A DNA stretch of 64,000 bases. Source: Robiginitomaculum sp. (GTDB lineage Bacteria; Pseudomonadota; Alphaproteobacteria; Caulobacterales; Maricaulaceae). Under the pieces are notes generated by a model. That model made no database searches. It was given only the letters and a program-made list of their open reading frames with translations, and had not been told where the DNA came from. Position numbers and translations under genes: made by a program. Shown piece by piece: positions 10,089 through 19,600 of this stretch; position 1 is the first letter of the stretch, and every line of letters starts with the position of its first letter. The DNA lies in NCBI GenBank assembly GCA_002733805.1, contig NVXG01000001.1, forward strand, positions 1 to 64,000, given 5' to 3'.

Positions 10089-11465
10089 ATGGATCAATCA
10101 GATCGTTATGCCGATCTTAGCCTGACCGATGCCAGCCTGATGGCGGGTGGAGATCATGTGCTGGTGGCTTATCACATGAAACCCAAAGCCGGATTTGACG
10201 ACTTTTTAGCCACTGCGGCCCACGTGGCAGCAGAAAGCTCAACCGGCACCAATGTCAGTGTCTCCACCACCGATGATTTCACCCGTGGGGTTGATGCGTT
10301 GGTCTATGAGATCGACGAAGCCAACGAATTGCTGAAAATCGCCTATCCGGTTGATTTGTTTGACCGCAATATCACTGACGGTCGCGCCATGATTGCTTCA
10401 TTTTTGACTTTGGCCATCGGCAATAATCAGGGCATGGGCGATGTTGAATACTTAAAAATGCATGATTTTTGGGTACCGCCGCGCTATTTGCGCCTGTTTG
10501 ACGGTCCGGCAACCACCATCTCTGATCTGTGGCGGGTTTTGGGTCGTCCGGTGGTTGATGGCGGATTTATCGTCGGCACCATCGTCAAGCCAAAACTGGG
10601 CTTGCGGCCACAACCCTTTGCCCAAGCCTGCTATGATTTTTGGCTGGGCGGGGATTTCATTAAAAATGATGAACCGCAAGGCAACCAGGTCTTTGCGCCC
10701 TTAAAAGAAACCATTCCTCTGGTAGCCGATGCCATGAAACGCGCCCAAGACGAAACCGGGGAAGCTAAGCTGTTCTCAGCCAATATCACCGCCGATGACC
10801 ATTATGAAATGCTGGCGCGAGGTGAGTTCATTTTAGAAACATTTGCGGAAAATGCAGACCATGTGGCGTTTCTGGTCGATGGGTATGTTACTGGTCCCGC
10901 GGCGATTACCACAGCGCGGCGCGGTTTTCCCAACCAATACCTGCACTATCACCGGGCCGGGCATGGCGCGGTAACGTCGCCGCAAGCCAAGCGAGGTTAT
11001 ACCGCATTTGTGCTGTCCAAAATGTCCCGTCTGCAAGGGGCGTCCGGCATCCATACCGGCACTATGGGCTATGGCAAAATGGAGGGCGAAAAGTCCGACA
11101 CTGACATGGCGCATATGATCTGCGATGATGTGGCAGACGGCCCGTATTTTCGTCAAGAATGGCTAGGCATGAACCCGACCACGCCGATTATTTCCGGCGG
11201 GATGAATGCACTTCGCATTCCCGGTTTCTTTGATAATCTTGGACATTCCAATTTAATCATGACCGCAGGCGGCGGATGTTATGGCCATTTAGACGGCGCT
11301 GCCGCCGGCGCTAAATCCATGCGTCAAGCGGAAAGCTGCTGGCGCGCCGGATCGGATCCGGTAGAATACGCCAAAGAACACAAGGAACTGGCCCGGGCCT
11401 TTGAGACCTTTGCTAAGGATGCTGATGCCATTTATCCGGGTTGGCGCGAAAAACTGGGAGTCTGA
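10089..11465 (+). CDS. cbbM: RuBisCO form II large subunit
   Basis: The 458-residue protein closely follows form II RuBisCO. Catalytic residues are all present: K167 in TIVKPKLGL, the carbamylated K192 with D194/E195 in [15 protein letters not shown]288 in HYHRAGHG and loop-6 K330 in [10 protein letters not shown]. It is therefore a true carboxylase, not a RuBisCO-like protein. Form II enzymes work without small subunits, and none is found here; they have low CO2/O2 specificity, suggesting use at high CO2 or low oxygen. No carboxysome gene or cbbQ/cbbO activase gene lies in the window. Confidence 0.97.
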   Translation: MDQSDRYADLSLTDASLMAGGDHVLVAYHMKPKAGFDDFLATAAHVAAESSTGTNVSVSTTDDFTRGVDALVYEIDEANELLKIAYPVDLFDRNITDGRAMIASFLTLAIGNNQGMGDVEYLKMHDFWVPPRYLRLFDGPATTISDLWRVLGRPVVDGGFIVGTIVKPKLGLRPQPFAQACYDFWLGGDFIKNDEPQGNQVFAPLKETIPLVADAMKRAQDETGEAKLFSANITADDHYEMLARGEFILETFAENADHVAFLVDGYVTGPAAITTARRGFPNQYLHYHRAGHGAVTSPQAKRGYTAFVLSKMSRLQGASGIHTGTMGYGKMEGEKSDTDMAHMICDDVADGPYFRQEWLGMNPTTPIISGGMNALRIPGFFDNLGHSNLIMTAGGGCYGHLDGAAAGAKSMRQAESCWRAGSDPVEYAKEHKELARAFETFAKDADAIYPGWREKLGV

Positions 11466-11468
11466 TTC

Positions 11469-12149
11469 ATGACCACAACCAAAATTTCACCCAGCATTTT
11501 ATCGGCTGACTTCGCCCAATTGGGCCGCGAGATCGAAGCCATCGAAACCGCCGGATGTGACTGGGTGCATGTGGACGTGATGGATGGTCATTATGTGCCC
11601 AACATCACCATTGGTCCTGATGTGTGCGCCGCCATCAGGCCACATATCAAAACCGTGATGGACGTGCATTTAATGATTGAACCGGTGGATATTTACCTAA
11701 AAGCCTTTGCCAAGGCCGGTGCCGATCATATCTCGGTTCACCCGGAAGCTGGTCCCCATCTGGATCGTACCTTGCAGGTAATCCGCGATCTGGGTTGCAA
11801 AGCCGGAGCAGCGCTCAATCCGTCCACACCTGCCTCCGTACTCGAACACGTATTGGACCGGCTCGATCTGATTATTGTGATGAGCGTCAATCCGGGTTTT
11901 GGTGGGCAAAGTTTCTTGCCGAGTCAGATTGAAAAAATTCGGACACTTAAAACCATGATTGGTGATCGAGATATTCTGATCGAAGTAGACGGTGGGATCA
12001 ATCCAGACACCGCCGGATTGGTCACCGCAGCAGGGGCCGATGTTTTGGTAGCTGGCTCCGCCGTTTATGGTCCGGGCGCACAAGATGTTTCCTTTTATCA
12101 GAAAAATATTCGGGCGATCCGCCAAGCGGGTGATGCCGGTCGGTCGTGA
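11469..12149 (+). CDS. cbbE: Ribulose-phosphate 3-epimerase
   Basis: The 226-residue TIM-barrel enzyme interconverts xylulose and ribulose 5-phosphates, feeding phosphoribulokinase. Family marks are SPSILSADF at the start, WVHVDVMDGHYVPNITIGP with metal-binding histidine and aspartate, DVHLMIEP, VMSVNPGFGGQ and EVDGGI. Three bases separate it from the cbbM stop. Its TGA overlaps the GTG start of cbbZ, so translation is coupled. Confidence 0.94.
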   Translation: MTTTKISPSILSADFAQLGREIEAIETAGCDWVHVDVMDGHYVPNITIGPDVCAAIRPHIKTVMDVHLMIEPVDIYLKAFAKAGADHISVHPEAGPHLDRTLQVIRDLGCKAGAALNPSTPASVLEHVLDRLDLIIVMSVNPGFGGQSFLPSQIEKIRTLKTMIGDRDILIEVDGGINPDTAGLVTAAGADVLVAGSAVYGPGAQDVSFYQKNIRAIRQAGDAGRS

Positions 12150-12802
12150 CCAAAACCGCTATATTTGATCTGGACGGCACATTGGTTGATTCGGCACCCG
12201 ACCTACATGCCGCCGCCAACCAGTTATTGCTGGAATTGGGTCGCCCCGGTTTGTCTTTGACGACCATTACCGGGTTTATCGGGCACGGAATTCCCAATCT
12301 GGTCAATCAGGTTTTGCTGGCCAGTGGCTTATCAAAAGAACAAACACACCTTGCGCGCTACATGGAAATCTATGCTGGCGATCCGGTATCCCATGGCCGG
12401 TTATATCCCGGGGTGCGCGCTGCATTAGAGCAATTGGACGATGCCAATTGGCGACTTGGAATTTGCACCAATAAGGCAGGAGCCATGACCGATCTGGTGC
12501 TGACCGGACATCGGATTGACCATTTGTTTGGCGCCGTGGTTAGTGGTGATTCCATGCCGCAAAAAAAGCCAGATCCATCACCCCTTCTGACTTGCGCGCA
12601 GGCATTGGGCGCTAAAAACCAACAGACTTTCTACGTGGGGGACAGCGAAACCGACGCGATGACGGCACACAATGCCAAACTGCCCTTTTTGCTATACAGC
12701 GAAGGCTATCGCAGCGCCCAGATCGACGAAATGGTTCATGCAAAAGTGTTTTCTGATTGGACCAAATTGCCCGATTACTTGGAAACGCTGGCCGGACAAT
12801 GA
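12146..12802 (+). CDS. cbbZ: Phosphoglycolate phosphatase (HAD family)
   Basis: The 218-residue HAD hydrolase starts with FDLDGTLVDSAPDL (motif I with nucleophile and acid aspartates), has GICTNK (motif II), KKPDPSPLL (motif III lysine) and VGDSETD (motif IV). In a cbb operon with an oxygen-sensitive form II RuBisCO, the expected role is dephosphorylation of 2-phosphoglycolate made by the oxygenase reaction. The GTG start overlaps the cbbE stop by four bases. Confidence 0.9.
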   Translation: MTKTAIFDLDGTLVDSAPDLHAAANQLLLELGRPGLSLTTITGFIGHGIPNLVNQVLLASGLSKEQTHLARYMEIYAGDPVSHGRLYPGVRAALEQLDDANWRLGICTNKAGAMTDLVLTGHRIDHLFGAVVSGDSMPQKKPDPSPLLTCAQALGAKNQQTFYVGDSETDAMTAHNAKLPFLLYSEGYRSAQIDEMVHAKVFSDWTKLPDYLETLAGQ

Positions 12803-13497
12803 GGCTGCAAGCGCTGATTTTTGATGTCGACGGTACCTTGGCCGAAACCGAAGAGGCCCACCGCCGGGCCTTTAATGAAACTTTCGCCACCAACGGTCTG
12901 GGCTGGCATTGGGATCAGGAATTGTATGGGCAGCTATTACTGACCCCCGGCGGCAAAGAGCGCATGGCGGCCTATGTTGAGCATCATCTAGGCCAAGACC
13001 CACAAAGTTGGCGGGATCGAATTGCCCAATGGCATTTGGAAAAAACCCGACACTATACGGACCTGATTGCTGGCGGTGAAATCGCCTTTCGTCCGGGGAT
13101 CAGAACTCTGATCCAACAAGCCACAGGGGTTGGGTTGCGACTGGCCATTGCCACGACCACCTCACGCCCCAATGTGGATGCGTTGATCTTGGCCTGTACT
13201 GGACAGCCGGCCAACTCGATCTTTGAAGTGATTGCCGCCGGCGACGAAGTGCATGCCAAGAAACCGGCCCCGGATGTGTATGAGTTAGCGCTGGAGCGGC
13301 TGCAATTAGATCCCAGTGTCTGTCTGGCTTTTGAGGACACCGCCCACGGCCTACATGCGGCGCGAGCCGCTCAATTACCAACCGTTGTCGTCCCAGCGCG
13401 TTATTCCATGCAGCAGGATTTTTCCGGCGCAACTTTACTGGCCAACTCTTATCAAGACTTATCGGTCGACCAATTGGCTCAGTTAGTGACAAATTGA
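12799..13497 (+). CDS. cbbY: CbbY-type HAD phosphatase
   Basis: This second HAD protein (232 residues from the ATG that overlaps the cbbZ stop as ATGA) carries IFDVDGTLAETEEAHRRAFNETF, the extended motif I typical of CbbY with its glutamate pair, then TTTSRPNVDAL, HAKKPAPDVYELAL and FEDTAHGLHAA. CbbY enzymes remove the RuBisCO inhibitor xylulose 1,5-bisphosphate, which would protect the adjacent CbbM. It is the last cbb gene; 64 bp follow before the next start. Confidence 0.9.
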   Translation: MRLQALIFDVDGTLAETEEAHRRAFNETFATNGLGWHWDQELYGQLLLTPGGKERMAAYVEHHLGQDPQSWRDRIAQWHLEKTRHYTDLIAGGEIAFRPGIRTLIQQATGVGLRLAIATTTSRPNVDALILACTGQPANSIFEVIAAGDEVHAKKPAPDVYELALERLQLDPSVCLAFEDTAHGLHAARAAQLPTVVVPARYSMQQDFSGATLLANSYQDLSVDQLAQLVTN

Positions 13498-13561
13498 TCT
13501 CTGTGCTTGCCTAAAACCTGACAAACCCGCATGTTTGAAAAAAATGCACTGGGGTAGGTTT

Positions 13562-14530
13562 ATGCAGCACGAACGGTTTGATCCAAAATATCTGGATGCA
13601 GGGATCAGCACCTTTTTGAAAGACATGGCCCAAGGTGAGGGCGGACCGATCTCGGCCGCACCGATTGCCGACATTCGCCAGTTATTTGCCGCGCTAGCCG
13701 CGCAATTAGAAGCGCCAACCGATGAGCTGGCCTCAGTCACCAACATGACCATATCGGGAACAGAAATAGACATTCCGGTTCGAGTTTATGTCCCGGCCTC
13801 AGCCAAAGCAAATGGCGGCGCTCTGGTGTTTTACCATGGTGGTGGCTGGACCATCGGTGATCTGGAAACCCATGACGCCTTGTGTCGTCGCTTGGCCCAC
13901 CATTCTGGTGCAAAAGTGTTTTCCGTCGAGTATCGTTTGGCCCCGGAGCACCCGTTTCCGGCGGCAATTGATGATGCAATGGCCGCCTATAACTGGATTC
14001 GGACACAAGCAGCCCGCTTTGAAATTGACCCGAAATGCATTGCGGTTGGCGGCGATTCAGCCGGGGGCAATCTGGCCGCCGTCGTTTCAAACCAAATGAT
14101 TGGCTCTGGTATTGGTCCAGCCTTTCAATTGTTGATCTATCCGGCCACCCAATTGGCCGGGTCTACCTTGTCTCGTGAGTTTCTGGGCGAGGGGTATTTT
14201 TTAAGCGCAGCGGATATGCTGTTCTTTGGACAACAATATCTGCCAGATTTAAGTGAAGCCTTGCAACCCAAAGCCTCGCCCTTGCTACAAGAAGACCTCT
14301 CTGGCGCACCACCCGCCCTGATCATCACGGCCGGGTTTGATCCGTTGTGCGATGAAGGCATGGCTTATGGCGAGAAATTACGCCGCGCCGGTACAGCCGT
14401 CGAGGAAATCCATGCACCGTCGATGATCCATGGGTTTTTCAATTTTACCGCTCTGTCCCCAACGGCCTTGTCCATCGTTGAAGACGCGGCCAGAAAATTG
14501 GGACAGGCTTTGAAAATACCCTCCTCTTGA
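13562..14530 (+). CDS. Alpha/beta hydrolase, HSL family
   Basis: The protein, about 322 residues, is a hormone-sensitive-lipase-type esterase. HGGGWTIG forms the oxyanion hole, GDSAGGN holds the nucleophilic serine, the acid is in the DPLCDEG segment and the histidine in IHGFFNF. The ATG at 13562 follows GGGGTAGG; TTG 13535 and ATG 13544 are longer alternatives. Its TGA overlaps a TTG start of the permease, so it belongs to a three-gene coupled operon, possibly read through from cbb. The substrate is unknown. Confidence 0.82.
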   Translation: MQHERFDPKYLDAGISTFLKDMAQGEGGPISAAPIADIRQLFAALAAQLEAPTDELASVTNMTISGTEIDIPVRVYVPASAKANGGALVFYHGGGWTIGDLETHDALCRRLAHHSGAKVFSVEYRLAPEHPFPAAIDDAMAAYNWIRTQAARFEIDPKCIAVGGDSAGGNLAAVVSNQMIGSGIGPAFQLLIYPATQLAGSTLSREFLGEGYFLSAADMLFFGQQYLPDLSEALQPKASPLLQEDLSGAPPALIITAGFDPLCDEGMAYGEKLRRAGTAVEEIHAPSMIHGFFNFTALSPTALSIVEDAARKLGQALKIPSS

Positions 14531-15846
14531 GCCGTAAATTCGGCTTCAAAACAGCTACCGCCGTAGTGATTGCCAATATGATCGGCACCGGGGTTTTTAC
14601 CTCTTTGGGCTATCAATTGGACGTGATCCGCTCGCCGTTTGTTTTACTCAGCCTGTGGGTGGTTGGCGGCGTGATCGCTTTGTGCGGAGCCATGAGCTAT
14701 GCCGAACTTGGCGCGGCATTTCCGCGATCCGGCGGCGAATACAACTTTTTATCGCGCATCTATCACCCGGCAGCCGGATTTGTTTCGGGGTGGGTCGCCG
14801 CCCTGATCGGCTTTGCCGCGCCTATTGCTCTGGTGACCATTTTGTTCGGCACGTACTTTGTGTCCATTTTACCCGGCGTGGAAACCGATAGCTGGGCGGT
14901 CAAAGTGCTGGCCATCGGGTTGGTGGTCATCATGACCATTGTTCATTCGACCAATCACCAGAACTCCGGCGCGACACAGACCATATTTACCAGCCTGAAA
15001 GTTGCGTTCATTATACTGTTTTGTGGCTTTGCTTTGGTGTTTGCGCCAGAGCAACAAGCCATTTCATTATTGCCTGCGACGGGCGATGGAAACTTGATGC
15101 TGGGCAGTGCCTTTGCGATCTCGCTGATCTATGTATCTTACGCCTATACCGGCTGGAATGCAGCGACCTATTTGACCGGCGAGGTGTTTGAACCCCGGCG
15201 CAATATCCCCAAAATCCTGTTCACTGGCACCTTTGTGGTCATGGTGGCCTATGTGGCCCTCAACTATATGTTCCTGAAAGTTGCCCCGATGGGTGCCATG
15301 GCGGGAAAACTGGAGATCGGCATTATTGTCGCCGAATATGCCTTTGGCCCGACCGGGGCCAAATTCATCGGAATCGCACTGGCCTTTTTGCTGATCTCTA
15401 CGGTCAGCGCCATGGTCATTGCCGGGCCACGGGTTTTGCAAACACTGGGCGAGGATTTTCCAGTTTTCAGAATTTTCGCCAAAACCAACACAGATGATAT
15501 TCCGGTCAACTCCATCCGTTTTCAAACCCTGCTGACCATTGGGTTTATTCTGACCTCGAGCTTTGAGCAAATTTTGGTCTTTTCAGGCGCATTACTGGCC
15601 CTGAACAGCTTTTTTACGGTGCTCGGTCTGTTGGTTCTACGCTGGAAACAACCCGGGCTGGTGCGCCCGTTTCGAGTGCCGTTTTTTCCCCTCACGCCGT
15701 TGGTTTATCTGACGTTGACCGGGTTCACCCTGACCTTCGTGGCAATCAGCCGCCCGCTTGAAGCCCTTGGCGCATTGCTTATTGTCAGCACCGGTCTGGT
15801 GGTTTATTTCATCACTCGAAATATGGGAAAAACCAAAATATCATGA
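14527..15846 (+). CDS. APC-family amino acid permease
   Basis: The 439-residue membrane protein has about twelve hydrophobic helices and the APC N-terminal signature VIANMIGTGVFTSLG. It starts at a TTG overlapping the previous stop (TTGA). Its own stop overlaps the SDR start as ATGA. It likely imports an amino acid or polyamine; the substrate cannot be read. The hydrolase-permease-SDR grouping may process one imported compound (inference). Confidence 0.83.
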   Translation: MSRKFGFKTATAVVIANMIGTGVFTSLGYQLDVIRSPFVLLSLWVVGGVIALCGAMSYAELGAAFPRSGGEYNFLSRIYHPAAGFVSGWVAALIGFAAPIALVTILFGTYFVSILPGVETDSWAVKVLAIGLVVIMTIVHSTNHQNSGATQTIFTSLKVAFIILFCGFALVFAPEQQAISLLPATGDGNLMLGSAFAISLIYVSYAYTGWNAATYLTGEVFEPRRNIPKILFTGTFVVMVAYVALNYMFLKVAPMGAMAGKLEIGIIVAEYAFGPTGAKFIGIALAFLLISTVSAMVIAGPRVLQTLGEDFPVFRIFAKTNTDDIPVNSIRFQTLLTIGFILTSSFEQILVFSGALLALNSFFTVLGLLVLRWKQPGLVRPFRVPFFPLTPLVYLTLTGFTLTFVAISRPLEALGALLIVSTGLVVYFITRNMGKTKIS

Positions 15847-16625
15847 GCGACAGACTACTTGGAAAAAAAGCACTGGTCACCGGCGCAGGTTCAGGCTTGG
15901 GCGCAGCAATGGCTGCCAAATTTGCCGAGGAGGGAGCCAAAATTGCCTTGACCGACATCAATTACGCATCAGCAATCGCCGAGGCCGACAAAATCAATGC
16001 CAGATACCCCGGCGCCGCATTTGCACTGGCCCATGATGTCGCCAGCCAAACCAGTTGGGAACAGGCATTGGGCGAGGCTAATGAGCGGCTGGGTGGATTG
16101 AGTGTGCTGGTCAACAATGCCGGGATCGGCTCAGTGGCTTCCGTCGAAGATGAAAGTTTGGAGACATTTCAAAAGGTTTTCGCCGTAGATGTGGATTCGG
16201 TTTTTCTGGGGTGCAAACTGGCCATCCCGTACATGAAACCCCACGCGCCCGGCTCGATCATCAATATCTCGTCGATCGCCGGTCTGTACGCAGCGGGCAA
16301 TATGGCCGCCTATAATTCAGCCAAAGCTGCCGTTTGGCTGTTGTCCAAATCAGTCGCTCTGCACTGTGCCAGCGCCGGATATGATATTCGTTCCAATTCG
16401 CTGCACCCTACGTTTGTGCGAACCCCGATCATGTATGAAATGGGTGCGGCGCTGGGTGCCAAAAACCCGCAAGAGCTGGAACGCTCGCTGGCCCGCAATG
16501 TGCCCTTGGGACGCATTGGCGAGCCGGATGATGTGGCGTGGGCCGCCGTTTATTTTGCTTCTGACGAATCTCGGTTTATTACCGGCGTTGAACTAAAAAT
16601 TGACGGCGGTATGAGCGCCCAATAG
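15843..16625 (+). CDS. SDR-family oxidoreductase
   Basis: The 260-residue Rossmann-fold dehydrogenase has the cofactor motif GAGSGLGAAMA near residue 14, NNAGIG, the catalytic serine in INISSIAG and YNSAKAA with Tyr and Lys. The C-terminal GVELKIDGGMSAQ is the usual classical SDR ending. DINYA after the second strand favours NAD over NADP. The start overlaps the permease stop. The substrate is unknown. It ends 15 bp from the convergent gltB stop. Confidence 0.87.
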   Translation: MSDRLLGKKALVTGAGSGLGAAMAAKFAEEGAKIALTDINYASAIAEADKINARYPGAAFALAHDVASQTSWEQALGEANERLGGLSVLVNNAGIGSVASVEDESLETFQKVFAVDVDSVFLGCKLAIPYMKPHAPGSIINISSIAGLYAAGNMAAYNSAKAAVWLLSKSVALHCASAGYDIRSNSLHPTFVRTPIMYEMGAALGAKNPQELERSLARNVPLGRIGEPDDVAWAAVYFASDESRFITGVELKIDGGMSAQ

Positions 16626-16640
16626 CTGGCTAATCAATTA

Positions 16641-19600
16641 TTAGTCCGACAAGGGATGCTCTAGGCGCTCCAGCATTTCTTTGGGAATAACCTGCCAGAA
16701 CTTTTGCCGGTCATTGGTCCAATTGGCCAATAGGCCTTTTGAAAATATAGAGCCGGTCTGCTTTGCGTGTTCGGCGATCAAATCTTTGCAAACCCCTTCC
16801 CAATGGCTGGAGGCAAAGCGCTGCCAAACCACAGTTTCCGGGTTCACCGCATTTTCGAACAAATCATTTTCATCCAGCAAAAAGGCCATGCCGCCGGTCA
16901 TGCCAGCCGCAAAATTATCACCGACTCCGCCCAGCAGAACCACGGTACCGCCGGTCATGTATTCGCAGCCATTATTGCCGCACCCGTCAATCACTGCGAC
17001 CGCCCCGGAATTGCGAACCGCGAAACGCTCGCCAGCCCGGCCCGATGCCATCAAGCGGCCCGACGTAGCGCCATACAAACAGGTATTGCCTAAGATCATG
17101 CTGTGGCGGGCTTCGATCTGACTTTCGGCTGGCGGATGCAGCACAATCTGGCCGCCGGACAATCCTTTACCCACATAATCATTGGCATCGCCGACTACGA
17201 TCAGTCGTAAGCCCGGCATAGCAAATGCCCCTAGCGATTGACCGGCCGAACCGCGCAAATTCACACAAAGTTGCCCATCGGGCAGACCCTCTACGCCAAA
17301 CTGGTGATAAATAACACTCGAGGTTCGCGCCCCGATGGTACGCTGGGTATTGTGGACGTTGTAGGACAGCTCGGTTTTATCGCCTTGGGCAAACAAGGCT
17401 CTGGCATCATGGATGATCTGGCTATCCAGCGATTCCGTAACTTCATTTCGCCCATCGCGACTATCGACCACCGGCTTGGTATCTACCCGGGCCAGTACCG
17501 CATTTAGGTCAAGATCATCCAGATGTTCAGCCCCGCGACTGACTTGTGCTAGCAAGTCGGTGCGCCCGATAATTTCCGACAGCGAGGTCACCCCGAGCGC
17601 GCTTAAAATTTCACGGACCTCTTCGGCAATAAACGTCATCAAATTGATGATGTGTTCTGGCTTTCCGGTAAATTTTTCACGCAAATCATCGTCTTGCGTA
17701 CAAATACCAACCGGACAAGTATTGCTGTGGCATTGGCGCACCATTAGGCAGCCCATCGCCACCAACGATAATGTACCAATACCGTATTCCTCGGCCCCCA
17801 ACATGGCGGCAATGACAATATCGCGGCCGGTTTTAAGTCCGCCATCGGCCCGCAAGGTGATCTGGTCGCGCAAATTGTTCAGGGTCAAAACCTGGTGTAC
17901 TTCGGATAGGCCAAGCTCCCACGGAACACCGGCATATTTCATGCTGGTCAGCGGCGTGGCTCCGGTGCCGCCATTGTGCCCGGCGATCAGGATCGTATCG
18001 GTTTTGGCTTTGGCTACGCCAGAGGCAATGGTGCCAACCCCGGAACTGGCGACCAGCTTAACGCACACCCGGGCCACCGGATTGACTTGCTTCAGGTCAT
18101 AAATCAATTGGGCCAGATCTTCGATCGAATAAATATCATGGTGCGGCGGCGGACTGATCAAGGTCACCCCCGCCGTGGCATGGCGTAATTTGGCGATCAT
18201 TTCCGTGACCTTGAACCCGGGCAATTGCCCGCCTTCGCCCGGCTTGGCACCTTGCGCCACTTTGATCTCGATCTCGCGGCACTGGTTGAGATATTCGGTC
18301 GTGACCCCGAAGCGCCCCGAGGCAATTTGCTTGACCGAAGAATTGGCATTGTCGCCATTGGCTGACAATTGATAGCGCGAGCGATCTTCGCCGCCCTCCC
18401 CAGATACTGACTTGCCGCCGATCCGGTTCATGGCAATGTTCAAGGTGCCGTGGGCCTCTGGCGACAACGCCCCCAAAGACATACCGGGCGTACAGAACCG
18501 CTTTCGAATGTCGTTTACCGGCTCTACCGAACCGGTCGAAATCGGATCACGCAAGGGTTTGAAATCCAGTAAATCACGGATCTGGATCGGTTTTTGGGTA
18601 TTCACAATTTCAGCAAACTGTTTGTACAGATTGTAATTGCCTTCGCGCACTGCGGTTTGCAGCTTGGTGATCATGTCGGCCCCATAGGCATGCACTTCGC
18701 CACTGGCTCGGACCCGGTAAAACCCGCCTATAGCCAATTGCCCATCTGGATCGGCAAAAGCGTGCTGATGGTTTTCCAACAGTTTTTTCTCAATTCCGGC
18801 CAACCCGATACCGGAGATTCGGCTGGTCATTCCCGGAAAATTGGCGCTGACCAACGAGCGCGACAGTCCCAGAGCTTCAAAATTATTACCGCCGCGATAC
18901 GACGAAATTACCGATATCCCCAGCTTGGATATAATTTTCCGCAAACCCTGTTCAATCGCCACTTTGTAATTGGCGATGGCTTGACCCGCATCCTGCTTGT
19001 CCGGGCTGCGCGCCGCCCGTTCCGCAAGGGTATATTGACTTAAATAGGCGTTTACCACTGTAGCCCCGGCACCGATCAACACGGCAAAATAGTGCGGATC
19101 AACACACTCGGCCGAGCGAACCAAAATTGAGCAAGATGAACGCAAACCCTTGGCCATCAAATGGGTCTGCACCGCAGCCACGCATAAAATCATCGGAGCA
19201 GCGGCCCGTGTTTCACACTGGCGCTCGTCGCTTAAGACAATGTTTTCGATACCGGACCGCACCGCTTTTTCGGCCGTTTTTTTAAGATCTTCCAATTTGG
19301 TTTTCAAACAGGTTCCGCGGTGGGTTCCGGAGCCGGGCACTTTGAACGTGACATCCAGTTTGTGCTGGTTTTTACCAACCAGCTTGATGTACCGCTCATA
19401 CATGCCATTGGTCAGCACCGGGCTGTCCAATACATACATTTCATCGGTTTGATCCGGCCCGTCGGACAGGATATTTCGCAAATTGCGAAACCGGGTTTTG
19501 AGGCCCATGGCTCTGGCTTCGCGCAAGGGATCAATCGGCGGATTGGTCACTTGTGAAAACTTCTGCCGAAAGAAATGCGACAAGGGTCGATACTGGTCGG

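Noticed and set aside
10089-11465. RuBisCO-like protein (form IV) instead of true RuBisCO
   Set aside because: K167, K192, D194, E195, H288 and K330 are all present, and the sequence follows form II enzymes throughout.
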